A stretch of 53,722 nucleotides of DNA from an uncultured Roseiarcus sp. (GTDB lineage Bacteria > Pseudomonadota > Alphaproteobacteria > Rhizobiales > Beijerinckiaceae): the NCBI GenBank assembly GCA_945957375.1, contig CAMFKX010000005.1, positions 1 through 53,722 on the forward strand, in the 5' to 3' direction. Below the pieces are notes generated by a model, which worked only from the letters and a program-made list of their open reading frames with translations, was not told the DNA's origin and searched no databases. This document shows, piece by piece, positions 1 through 7,330 of this stretch. How positions within the stretch are numbered: the first letter of the stretch is position 1; every line of letters starts with the position of its first letter. The position numbers and the translations under genes are program-made.

Positions 1-10
1 GGCCTTGCTC

Positions 11-83
11 GGGGGGGGGGCGCGGGGGGGGGGGGGGCGCCCCCCCCCCCCCCGGGTGGGGGGGTTGTGTGGGGGGGGGCCCC
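11..83. repeat. G/C homopolymer low-complexity stretch at the window edge
   Basis: Runs of ten or more G and of about thirteen C, broken only by CGC, GGGT or TTGTGT, fill this stretch. Nothing else in the window has this composition. Such runs at a contig end usually reflect poor base calls or failed assembly, so the reading frames crossing it should be ignored. From 84 to 264 the sequence looks normal but holds no convincing gene, only a hairpin repeat and the leader of the first tail gene. A real G-quadruplex-forming tract cannot be excluded. Confidence 0.7.
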
Positions 84-135
84 CGCGCCGAAGGTCGACA
101 GCTAGCCCCTTTGCAGCCGCCGAGTTTGAAGGTCC

Positions 136-190
136 GCGCGACCCCCTACCCTGTCCCGCCCCCACAAGGGGGGCGGGGACGCTCGGCGTC
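136..190. repeat. GC-rich hairpin repeat upstream of the first tail gene
   Basis: The arms GTCCCGCCCCC (153-163) and GGGGGGCGGGGAC (168-180) form a strong hairpin with a short ACAA loop, preceded by CCCCCTACCCT. The layout resembles the interspersed intergenic hairpin elements of Hyphomicrobiales genomes, and two diverged relatives occur at 1747-1925. It sits about 85 bases before the DUF2460 start. It might act as an mRNA hairpin or attenuator between tail genes, but that is inference. Confidence 0.5.
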
Positions 191-264
191 GTTCGCGCAG
201 ATCTCTCGCGTCGTGAGGCGTGGGAAACCCGCAACTTTGTTTCCCGCGAGGGGAGCGTGTCCCC

Positions 265-882
265 ATGACCGCTCCCCCCTCATTCCCGACGCTCGCCGGC
301 CAGGGTTTCAGCGTCCACAAGACCCCCACGTTCTCGACCATCGTGGCTTCCCACGTGTCGGGGCGCGAGGCGCGCGAGGCGAACTATCAGAACCCGATCT
401 GGCGCTTCGAACTGACCTTCGACGCGCTCGCCTCGAACGCCGCGAGCTACCCCGGCGCCGGGGCGCAGTCCTTGCAGAGCCTGATGGGCTTCTACCTGCA
501 ATGCCGTGGTCCGTACGGGACGTTCCTCTATACCGACCCGACCGACAACGCGGCCGTGAACCAGGTCGTCGCAGCCGGCGACGGCGCGACAGCAAGCTTC
601 ACCCTGGCCCGCAGCCTCGGCGGCTTCCTCGAGTCGGTCGGCTGGGTGACGAACGTCGCCCAGGTGACGGTCGGCGGCGTCGCGCAAGGCTCCGGCTGGT
701 CGCTGGTCGCGCCGAACACGCTCGTCTTCGCCACGGCGCCGGCGAGCGGCGCGCTGATCGGCGCGTCATTCTCCTACGCTTTCCAGTGCCGGTTCGAGGA
801 CGACGCCATGGATTTTGAACAATTCATGCAGAACCTGTGGCGGGTGGACTCGCTCAAATTTCGCTCGGTGCGCTCGTCATGA
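265..882 (+). CDS. DUF2460 distal tail protein (GTA gp12-like)
   Basis: A 205-residue protein of the DUF2460/TIGR02217 family, whose gene-transfer-agent and siphophage members form the distal tail ring. It begins with a conserved FPxxxxQGFSVHKTPTFST-like segment and ends with the FEDDAMDFEQFMQNLWRVDS segment typical of the family. The ATG at 265 is chosen because AGGGGAG lies about ten bases upstream. The longer frame from 220 runs back into repeat sequence. Its last four bases overlap the next start (ATGA at 879-882), so translation is probably coupled. The following three genes keep the GTA order gp12-gp13-gp14-gp15. The family call is firm. Whether the element is a live prophage, a relic or a domesticated tail cannot be told from this part alone. 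Confidence 0.9.
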   Translation: MTAPPSFPTLAGQGFSVHKTPTFSTIVASHVSGREAREANYQNPIWRFELTFDALASNAASYPGAGAQSLQSLMGFYLQCRGPYGTFLYTDPTDNAAVNQVVAAGDGATASFTLARSLGGFLESVGWVTNVAQVTVGGVAQGSGWSLVAPNTLVFATAPASGALIGASFSYAFQCRFEDDAMDFEQFMQNLWRVDSLKFRSVRSS

Positions 883-1748
883 AGGCCGCTTCGCCTGCGC
901 TCGTGGCGCTGCTCGACGCGGCGCGCCGCGCGCCCGATTCGACCCTCGCTTTCGCCGAGTGCTTCACCTTCACGCTCTCGACCGGGACCGCCTATCGCTG
1001 GACCAACGTCGACTTTCCCGTGGGCTACGGCGGCGCGACCTTCCTCGCGAGCGGACCGCTGGTGCAGGGCCTGAAATACAAGGCGACGGTCGGCCTCGAG
1101 GTCGACAAGCAGCAGATCGTCGTCGCCGCGCGCCCGACCGACCTCATCAACGGCGCGCCCTTGCTCGTCGCCCTGCGCGACGGCGCCTTCGACGGCGCCG
1201 CGGTGCGGCGCGACCGCGTGTTTCTGGCTTCGCCCGGCGGCGTGGCGGTCGGCGGCGTCACCCTGTTCAAGGGGCGCGTCTCGACCATCGATCAGGTCGG
1301 GCGGACCTCGGCGACGCTGACGGTCGCGAGCGACCTCGTCGCGCTCGACATCGACATGCCGCGCAACCTGTTCTCGCCGACTTGCCTGCATGCGCTTTAC
1401 GATTCCGGCTGCGGCGTCGCGCGCGGAACCTACGCCAGCGCCGGCGTGGCCGGCGTTGGCTCGACGGCGAGCGCGATCGTGTTTTCCGGAGCGGCGGCGA
1501 GCCATGCGCAGGGCTCGATCGTGTTCGCCTCGGGCGCCAACGCCAACGTGCGCGCAACGGTGAAGAGCGTCGCCGCGGGCTCGGCGCTGAACCTCGTCTA
1601 TCCCCTGCCGTTCGCGCCCGCCCCTGGCGACGCCTTCACCGTCACCGCCGGCTGCGACCACACCCAGGCCACCTGCGCCGCACGGTTTTCCAATCTCGCC
1701 CGCTTCCGCGGCTTCCCCTACGTGCCCCCGCCGCAGACGGCCTACTGA
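879..1748 (+). CDS. DUF2163 phage tail hub protein (GTA gp13-like, BR0599 family)
   Basis: A 289-residue protein with the N-terminal DUF2163 domain and the C-terminal phage BR0599 domain. The paired-cysteine segments CLHALYDSGCGV (about residues 168-179) and CDHTQATCAARFSN, followed by RFRGFPYVP, mark the family. In gene transfer agents this protein forms part of the tail hub between the distal tail ring and the central fibre. The ATG at 879 overlaps the previous stop as ATGA, which decides the start against the upstream in-frame codon at 837. About 80 bases separate its stop from the next gene, and an interspersed hairpin repeat fills that space. Confidence 0.9.
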   Translation: MKAASPALVALLDAARRAPDSTLAFAECFTFTLSTGTAYRWTNVDFPVGYGGATFLASGPLVQGLKYKATVGLEVDKQQIVVAARPTDLINGAPLLVALRDGAFDGAAVRRDRVFLASPGGVAVGGVTLFKGRVSTIDQVGRTSATLTVASDLVALDIDMPRNLFSPTCLHALYDSGCGVARGTYASAGVAGVGSTASAIVFSGAAASHAQGSIVFASGANANVRATVKSVAAGSALNLVYPLPFAPAPGDAFTVTAGCDHTQATCAARFSNLARFRGFPYVPPPQTAY

Positions 1749-1925
1749 CCCCTCGCCCGCTTGCGGGAGAGGGTGTCGCCGAAGGCGACGGGTGAGGGTT
1801 CGCTGCGCAAAATCTCGGAGATCAGCGCAATGACCGCGAGCTTGTCCGTTCGTGGCGCCATTGGCGCTGCGACCCCTCACCCTGGCGCTGTGCGCCTTCC
1901 CTCTCCCGCTCCGCGGGCGAGGGAG
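1747..1925. repeat. Pair of inverted interspersed hairpin repeats
   Basis: Two diverged copies of the same GC-rich element lie head to head. The first (about 1747-1798) contains CCCGCTTGCGGGAGAGGGTG followed by a TCGCC-GAA-GGCGA hairpin and GGGTGAGGG. The second (about 1872-1925) reads in the opposite sense: CCCCTCACCC, a TGGCGC/GCGCC hairpin, then CCCTCTCCCGC and GCGGGCGAGGG. This matches the architecture of short palindromic repeats scattered through Hyphomicrobiales genomes. The second copy lies inside the open frame of the NlpC/P60 gene. Confidence 0.65.
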
Positions 1926-2363
1926 GAGCGCGCCGCGGTCGTCGCGGAGGCGCGCTCGTGGATCGGCACGCCGTACCATCACGCGGCGGACGTCAAGGGC
2001 GCGGGGGTCGACTGCGCCATGATCCTCGTGCGCGTCTTCTGCGACCTCGGCCTGGTCGCGCCGTTCGACCCGCGCCCCTACACCCGCGACTGGATGCTGC
2101 ACCGGGACGACGAACGCTATCTCGGCTTCCTGCTGGCCCGCGCGCGCGAAGTGGCCGAGCCGGACCCGGGCGACGTGATCCTGTTCCGCTTCGGACGCTG
2201 CTTCGCCCACGGCGGCATCGTCACCCGCAGGCGGCCGCTGACCGTCGTGCACGCCTTCGCGCCGGCGCGCGGCGTGCTGGAAGACGAGATCGAACGCAAC
2301 GCCGAGCTCGCCGAGCGGCTCGGGCGGGCCAAGTTCGCAAGCACCTGGGGAGCGGATTCGTGA
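1830..2363 (+). CDS. NlpC/P60 family cell-wall peptidase of the tail (GTA gp14-like)
   Basis: A cysteine peptidase of 177 residues if started at ATG 1830, where CGGAG lies nine bases upstream. The family core begins only at about residue 33 with the EERAAVVAEARSWIGTPYHH segment. The catalytic cysteine is in GVDCAMI, the histidine in FAHGGIV, and a third polar residue follows in VVHAF. Tail peptidases of this type cut peptidoglycan peptide bridges during DNA entry. The first 30 or so residues are translated repeat sequence (see 1747-1925) and are probably not part of the original protein. GTG 1890 is an alternative start. The stop overlaps the next gene's GTG start (GTGA). Confidence 0.85.
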   Translation: MTASLSVRGAIGAATPHPGAVRLPSPAPRAREERAAVVAEARSWIGTPYHHAADVKGAGVDCAMILVRVFCDLGLVAPFDPRPYTRDWMLHRDDERYLGFLLARAREVAEPDPGDVILFRFGRCFAHGGIVTRRRPLTVVHAFAPARGVLEDEIERNAELAERLGRAKFASTWGADS

Positions 2364-4753
2364 GCTGGCTTCGCTCGAAACGCAACGCCAAGCCCGACTA
2401 CACCGGGCTGCAATTGCAGACCTCCGTGTCGACCCTGCCGATCCCGATCGTGTGGGGCCGCAACAAGATCGCCGGCAACGTCGTCTGGTACCAGAATTTC
2501 CAGGCCCACGCCTCGCGCGGCGGCGGCAAGGGCGGCGGCGGCAAGGGGGGGATGTTCGGCGGCGGCGGCGGCTCGGTCACGTTCACCTATTCGGCCGACC
2601 TGATTCTCGCACTGTGCGAAGGGCCGATCGCCGGCATCGGGCTCGTCTGGAAGGATCTCGGGGTCTACGCCCTGCCCTGGCTCGGCATGACGCTCTACGA
2701 CGGCGCGACGCCGCAACCGGCCTGGCCCTATCTCTCCGCGTTCTATCCCGGGCAGGCGCTCGGCTATCAGGGAACGGCGTTCGTTTGCGCCGCGTCGTAC
2801 GATCTCGGCGCCGCCGCGGCGATCTCGAACCACAATTTCGAAATCGTCGGCATCTTCGCCGGCACCGGCGCCAACGGCGTCGACGCCGACCCGGCCCTGG
2901 TCGTCAGCGATTTCCTGACCAACCCGCAATATGGCGTGGGCTTCGACCCGGCGAGCCTCAACGCGACGACCTTGTTCGGCGCCGGCGGCGACGCGTCGCT
3001 CCAGAGCTGGTGCCGGGCGTTGGGCCTCGCCTTCTCGCCGGCGCTGTCCGGCCAGGAGCAGGCCTCGAGCATCCTCACCCGCTGGCTTCATCTCCTGAGC
3101 TGCGCGGCGGTGTGGAGCGGCGGCGAGCTGAAGTTCGTCCCCTACGGCGACACCGCGATCGCGGCCGGCGCGCAGACGACCGCGGCGACGCAATTCATCG
3201 TCCCGACTCCGGTCCCGCCGTCGAGCGGAACCGCCTGGCCGGCGACGGTCGCGGTCTGCCCGGCTTCCGCCTTCGTCTCCGACGGCGGCGTCGCCTACGC
3301 CTCCACCGGCGCGCCGCTCGCGTTCGTCGGCGCCGTCCTGCCGCTGATCGCCGGGACCTACGGCATGCCGAGCGCGGGAACCTACGCCTTCGCCCCTGCG
3401 GACGAAGGCAAGGCGGTGATCGTGACGTTGACCAGCGCGGCGCCGGGCGGCTTCGCGCCGAACCTCGCGCCGGTCTATGCGCTGACCGACGACGACTTCA
3501 TCGACGAGAAGGGCAATCGCGATCCGGTGCTGGTCGAACGCGCCGACGTCTACGCCTTGCCGACGATCCAGCGCATCACCTGCTCGTCGCGGGGCAACCA
3601 GTACGCCTCCGTTCCGGTCGAGGCGCGCGACCAGAGCCAGATCGAAACGTTCGGCGCGCGGGTCGGCTCGGTCGTCGAAGCCCACGAGATCTGCGACGAA
3701 CTGTGGATCGGCCCGCTGGTCGCGCAGACGATCCTGCAACGCGAGCTCTATGTTCGCACGAAGTTCACGTTCCGGCTGTCGTGGGAATATTGCCTGCTCG
3801 ACCCGATGGACGTGGTGACCATCACCGACGCGAACCTCGGGCTGTCGAACACGCCGGTGCGCATCGTCGCGATCGAGGAGGACGACAAGGGCCTCCTCGC
3901 AATCACGGCCGAAGAGCTGGTCGCCGGCGTCTCGACGCCGGCCCTGAACCCGAGCGCGTCGGCCGGCGGCGCGGTCCCGAACTGGGCCGTCCCGGCCGTC
4001 GCGGTCAACCCGCCGCTGATCGTCGAGCCGCCGCCGCAAGCGACCGGCGGGGTGGCGCAGATCTGGGTCGGCGCCTCGGGCGCGGGCGTCGCTCCGACCA
4101 GCCCGCAATGGGGCGGCGCCAACGTCTACGTCTCGATCGACGACGCGACCTACGCGCTTGTCGCGACCGTCACGGCCCCGGTGCGGCAAGGCGCGCTGAC
4201 GGCGCCGCTGCCGGCCGCGTCCGGCTGGGACGCGGCGAACGCGCTCGCCGTGAGTCTCGCCGAGAGCGGCGCGGCGCTCGCGGGAACGTCGCAGGCCGCG
4301 GCGCAACAGGGCGCGACGCTCGCGCTCGTCGGCGCCGAGCTTCTGGCCTACGAGGCGGCGACGCTGACCGCCGCGAACGCCTACACGCTCGCTGGCCTCG
4401 CGCGCGGCCTCGGCGGCACGGTCGGCGCGGCCCACGCTTCGGGCGCCGCCTTCGCCCGCATCGACGACGCGGTGGTCAAGTACGACCTCCCGGCCAACCT
4501 CGTCGGCCGGACGCTCACGCTCAAGTTCCAGAGCTTCAACGCCTTCGGCGGCGGCGTCCAGGACCTCTCCACCTGCGTCGCCTATCCCTTCGCCGCCACC
4601 GGCGCCGGCGAGCCGAACCCGATCGCCGCGCAGATGCTGAGCGGGATCGCGACCGATCTCGGCGCGATCTCCACGCCCGCCTCCGTGGCCGACGATTTCG
4701 GCGCGCTCGCCGGCGCGCCCTCCGGCTCCGTCAATCTGGGAACCGCGCCATGA
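2360..4753 (+). CDS. Phage tail tip/host-specificity protein (PF13550-type, GTA gp15-like)
   Basis: A 797-residue baseplate or central tail protein. The GTG start at 2360 overlaps the previous stop. It opens with LPIPIVWGRNKIAGNVVWY, then a glycine/lysine-rich linker (residues about 52-72), then YSADLILALCEGPIAGIG, which is typical of tail proteins near the J/gp15 group. The middle (EYCLLDPMDVVTITD) matches the Phage-tail_3 region, and the C-terminal third is an Ala/Gly-rich beta-type region. RcGTA gp15 is about 1300 residues with an N-terminal TIM-barrel-like domain; this protein lacks that part, so it is closer to the prophage form. It overlaps the next gene by ATGA. Confidence 0.85.
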   Translation: MSWLRSKRNAKPDYTGLQLQTSVSTLPIPIVWGRNKIAGNVVWYQNFQAHASRGGGKGGGGKGGMFGGGGGSVTFTYSADLILALCEGPIAGIGLVWKDLGVYALPWLGMTLYDGATPQPAWPYLSAFYPGQALGYQGTAFVCAASYDLGAAAAISNHNFEIVGIFAGTGANGVDADPALVVSDFLTNPQYGVGFDPASLNATTLFGAGGDASLQSWCRALGLAFSPALSGQEQASSILTRWLHLLSCAAVWSGGELKFVPYGDTAIAAGAQTTAATQFIVPTPVPPSSGTAWPATVAVCPASAFVSDGGVAYASTGAPLAFVGAVLPLIAGTYGMPSAGTYAFAPADEGKAVIVTLTSAAPGGFAPNLAPVYALTDDDFIDEKGNRDPVLVERADVYALPTIQRITCSSRGNQYASVPVEARDQSQIETFGARVGSVVEAHEICDELWIGPLVAQTILQRELYVRTKFTFRLSWEYCLLDPMDVVTITDANLGLSNTPVRIVAIEEDDKGLLAITAEELVAGVSTPALNPSASAGGAVPNWAVPAVAVNPPLIVEPPPQATGGVAQIWVGASGAGVAPTSPQWGGANVYVSIDDATYALVATVTAPVRQGALTAPLPAASGWDAANALAVSLAESGAALAGTSQAAAQQGATLALVGAELLAYEAATLTAANAYTLAGLARGLGGTVGAAHASGAAFARIDDAVVKYDLPANLVGRTLTLKFQSFNAFGGGVQDLSTCVAYPFAATGAGEPNPIAAQMLSGIATDLGAISTPASVADDFGALAGAPSGSVNLGTAP

Positions 4754-5589
4754 GCGAACAATTGCAATTGCGAAGAGGCGCGGCGAACCAGGTCGCGGCC
4801 TTCGTCGGCGCCCAGGGCGAGGTGGTGGTCGATACGACCATGAACCGCCTCGTCCTGCAGGACGGCGCCACCGCCGGCGGCTTTCCGGCGGCGAAGCTCG
4901 CCGAAGTGGTCACCAGCACGCGCACGGCGGTCAGCGACGCAGCCTATGCGGCGCAGGCGAGCGATCGCACGATCGCCTATGTCGCGCTGACCGCGGCGCG
5001 CACCGTCGCCCTGCCGGCGGCGGCGGCCTTCCCGACCGGCGTGCGCCTGATGGTGGTGGATGAGACCGGCGCCTGTTCGGCGGCGAACGCGATCGCGGTC
5101 CAGCGCGCCGGCGCCGACACGATCAACGGCCAGGCGTCGTTCGTCATCAATTGCCCGTACGGCTTCGTCGGGCTGGAAAGCAACGGCGCCAACGCCTGGA
5201 CGATCACCGACGCGCTCAACACGGTGGCGACGGCGCCGCACGGCGCCTCGATCCAGTTCGCGGTGATCGAGACGCTGGTCGCGGGCCTCTCGGGCGCGAG
5301 CGTCGCGGCGCCGGTCGGCCTGCCGGCGAATTGCATCGTGTTCGCGGTCGGCGCCACCGTCGTCGTCGCCGTCACCGGCGCCGCGTCCTACGCGGTCAGC
5401 GACAGCGGCTCGAGCTACGGGTCAGGCCTGAGCGTCGCCGCGGGCTCGTCCAACCTGGGCCTGATCGGCCCCAAGGGCGTCTATTCCGGCGGCCTGCCGG
5501 TGACCCTGACCGCGTCCGGCGGGGCGTTCACCGGCGGGGCGGTCCGCCTCTCCTACCACGTCGCCTTCATGGCCCCGTCGGCCTCTTAA
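4750..5589 (+). CDS. Tail fibre/receptor-binding-like protein with Mtd/hyaluronidase-type N-terminus
   Basis: A 279-residue protein whose first 50 residues (QLQLRRGAANQVAAF ... GEVVVDTTMNRLVLQDG) match the short N-terminal attachment motif seen in major tropism determinants and phage hyaluronidase-like tail fibres. A repetitive Ala/Gly/Val-rich beta region follows. The C-terminal part (about residue 170 onward, IQFAVIETLVAGLSG) resembles a compact fibre-head domain. It starts in an ATGA overlap with the tail-tip gene, which supports a role as a fibre mounted on that protein. The receptor cannot be inferred. Confidence 0.7.
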   Translation: MSEQLQLRRGAANQVAAFVGAQGEVVVDTTMNRLVLQDGATAGGFPAAKLAEVVTSTRTAVSDAAYAAQASDRTIAYVALTAARTVALPAAAAFPTGVRLMVVDETGACSAANAIAVQRAGADTINGQASFVINCPYGFVGLESNGANAWTITDALNTVATAPHGASIQFAVIETLVAGLSGASVAAPVGLPANCIVFAVGATVVVAVTGAASYAVSDSGSSYGSGLSVAAGSSNLGLIGPKGVYSGGLPVTLTASGGAFTGGAVRLSYHVAFMAPSAS

Positions 5590-5608
5590 AGCTTCCAAGG
5601 ACCCCGAC

Positions 5609-5995
5609 ATGCTGAACCGCGCATTCTGCGCCACGCTGGCGCTCGTCCTCGCCGCCGGGCCGGCGCTTGCCCAGACCTACCGCGACGCCGGCGGGTCGGT
5701 CGTCCCGGGCGTCGTGCCGCTGCCCTACGCGTTCACCCCCCTGCCGCCCGGCCAGCACAACCTCGCGCCGACGGTCGCGACGGCGCTGAGCGTTCCCGCC
5801 GGCGCGCGCTACGCGACCGTCTGCGCGTCGGTCGCGAGCGTCAATTACACCACCGACGGCGTCACGGCTCCGACCGCGACGGTCGGCCAGCCGCTCGCGT
5901 CCGGCTCCTGCGTGGCGCTCTCCGGCCCGGTCGTTCTGGCGAATTTCCGCGCCCTGTCGGCGACCGGCGCGCTCGACGTCGAGTTCTTCCGATGA
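5609..5995 (+). CDS. Small tail-operon protein with Sec signal peptide, TYRD type (paralogue 1)
   Basis: A 128-residue protein with a clear Sec signal peptide: basic MLNR, hydrophobic core ALVLAAGPALA, and an ALA-Q cleavage site near residue 21. The mature protein begins QTYRDAGGSVVPGVVPL and then becomes a small beta-rich domain (ARYATVCASVASVNYTTDG ... LANFRALSATGALDVEFF). The start is supported by an AAGGA-type site before ATG 5609. The next gene starts in an ATGA overlap and carries the same QTYRD-GG-VPG motif after its own signal peptide, so the two are paralogues. I do not know a function. Export of a tail-operon product is unusual and is discussed as a finding. Confidence 0.75.
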   Translation: MLNRAFCATLALVLAAGPALAQTYRDAGGSVVPGVVPLPYAFTPLPPGQHNLAPTVATALSVPAGARYATVCASVASVNYTTDGVTAPTATVGQPLASGSCVALSGPVVLANFRALSATGALDVEFFR

Positions 5996-6468
5996 GCGGC
6001 GCGTCACCCGTCGCCGGCCTGTGCTTCGCGGCGCTTGCGCTGATGCTCGCGCCCGCCGCGCTCGCGCAGACCTACCGCGATTCCGGCGGGACGGCCGTTC
6101 CGGGCTTCGCCCAGGCCGGCACGAAGGGAAGGGACTATTCCGCCAATCCGCCGGCGCTCCCCTCGGTCGGCGCCAATTTCTCGGCGTCCGGCCCCTACGC
6201 CAATTATGTGCTGATCCAGACGATCCCGGCTTCCGCGACCCGGATCGCGGTCGACATCGAAAATACCTCGGGGGCGCAGATCGCGATCGTGCGCGACGAC
6301 GGATCCGCGGCGAACGGAGCGGCGCCGGCCAACGCCTCGGCGTTCGCCCTCGGACCAGGGGCTGCGGCGGGCGCGCAGGGCGGCTCGTGGACCAGCCAGA
6401 CCTTCAAGGGGCGCGTGCAGATCTACGCGCCATCCTCGACCGCCTTCGTCGCAGCCTTCGCCGAGTGA
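5992..6468 (+). CDS. Small tail-operon protein with Sec signal peptide, TYRD type (paralogue 2)
   Basis: A 158-residue protein with a signal peptide (hydrophobic FAALALMLAPAALA, cleavage before QTYRDSGG near residue 26). The mature N-terminus repeats the motif of the preceding gene. The rest (VLIQTIPASATRIAVDIENTSG ... SWTSQTFKGRVQIYAP) looks like a single beta-sandwich of the kind found in fibre or decoration proteins. It overlaps the upstream gene by four bases (ATGA), and the next gene starts seven bases after its stop. Product unknown. It could be a tail appendage or a periplasmic/surface protein made by the lysogen. Confidence 0.72.
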   Translation: MSGASPVAGLCFAALALMLAPAALAQTYRDSGGTAVPGFAQAGTKGRDYSANPPALPSVGANFSASGPYANYVLIQTIPASATRIAVDIENTSGAQIAIVRDDGSAANGAAPANASAFALGPGAAAGAQGGSWTSQTFKGRVQIYAPSSTAFVAAFAE

Positions 6469-6475
6469 GGACACC

Positions 6476-7330
6476 ATGACCGGCATCGCGCCCTTCGTCC
6501 CGCAAACCTTCCTCGGCGCCCACGACGACGGCTCCAGCGAAGGCGTTGCGCGGGTCAAGCTGGCGCAGGGCGAACTCGTCAAGGTCGGCGTTGCGTCCGG
6601 CCTGAATTCGCCGGCGACCTCGCTCTCGACCGTGGTCGGCGGCGCGAGCATCACCTTCCAGCCCTATTCGCAACTCGCCAACGCCGATCAAACCAATGCC
6701 GACGCCTGGTTCAGCGTCCCCGCCTGGACCAGCGGAACCCAGATCGGCGCGACGCTGTCGCGCATCATTTACGGTCGGGCGATCGGCGTGCGCTTCCTGC
6801 GCAATGCGGCGACGCCCGCCTTCTGCGTCGAGATCGACGGGGTCGTCTATCTGGTCAATCAGGCGCTCGCCTATGACGACGTCCCGCCGTCGAGCGTCGA
6901 CGGCGAAGCCTTCTTCCTCGTCGCCGACGATCTGCCCGACGGCCCGCATACCGTTCGGATCATCCTGACCGCCGACCCGGCGATCCCGACGACCCAGAAC
7001 CTGTTCGTCTACGGCTTTCTCGCCGAACGCCGCGCCGGATACTCGGAGAAATCAAAATCCCAGGACTTCGGCGGCGTCGGCGCCGTGCCGACGAGCTCGG
7101 CCGCGATCAGCCTGACCGGCGAAGTCCAGATTCGCGCCGTCTTCTACGCCAACACCACCGCCTCCGCGATTCTCGTCACGGTGACGCGCGCCGGGACGAC
7201 GATCTGGTGCGCCTCGGTTCCGGGCAACGGCACGGCGGTGTGCGACTTCCTCGACCTCACCGCGCTGTCGGCCAATCACGTCGCCGCGTCGGCCGGCGTC
7301 AATTACGCAATCCTCGGAAAGAACTTCTGA
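6476..7330 (+). CDS. Hypothetical tail appendage protein
   Basis: A 284-residue protein with no signal peptide or membrane segment. ATG 6476 follows GAGGACACC. The sequence is beta-rich and low in charge, with a central segment (SRIIYGRAIGVRFLRNAATPAF) and a C-terminal domain (SLTGEVQIRAVFYANTTASAILVTVTR) like those in fibre-associated carbohydrate-binding proteins. Its stop shares one base with the start of the SGNH hydrolase gene, and both probably serve host-surface recognition. I do not recognise a named family. Confidence 0.65.
   Translation: MTGIAPFVPQTFLGAHDDGSSEGVARVKLAQGELVKVGVASGLNSPATSLSTVVGGASITFQPYSQLANADQTNADAWFSVPAWTSGTQIGATLSRIIYGRAIGVRFLRNAATPAFCVEIDGVVYLVNQALAYDDVPPSSVDGEAFFLVADDLPDGPHTVRIILTADPAIPTTQNLFVYGFLAERRAGYSEKSKSQDFGGVGAVPTSSAAISLTGEVQIRAVFYANTTASAILVTVTRAGTTIWCASVPGNGTAVCDFLDLTALSANHVAASAGVNYAILGKNF

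Noticed and set aside
1-83. G-quadruplex regulatory element
   Set aside because: The runs are at the very edge and look like poor sequence rather than a spaced G4 motif.
2117-4435. 772-codon open frame antisense to the tail-tip gene
   Set aside because: Antisense shadow with charged low-complexity composition.
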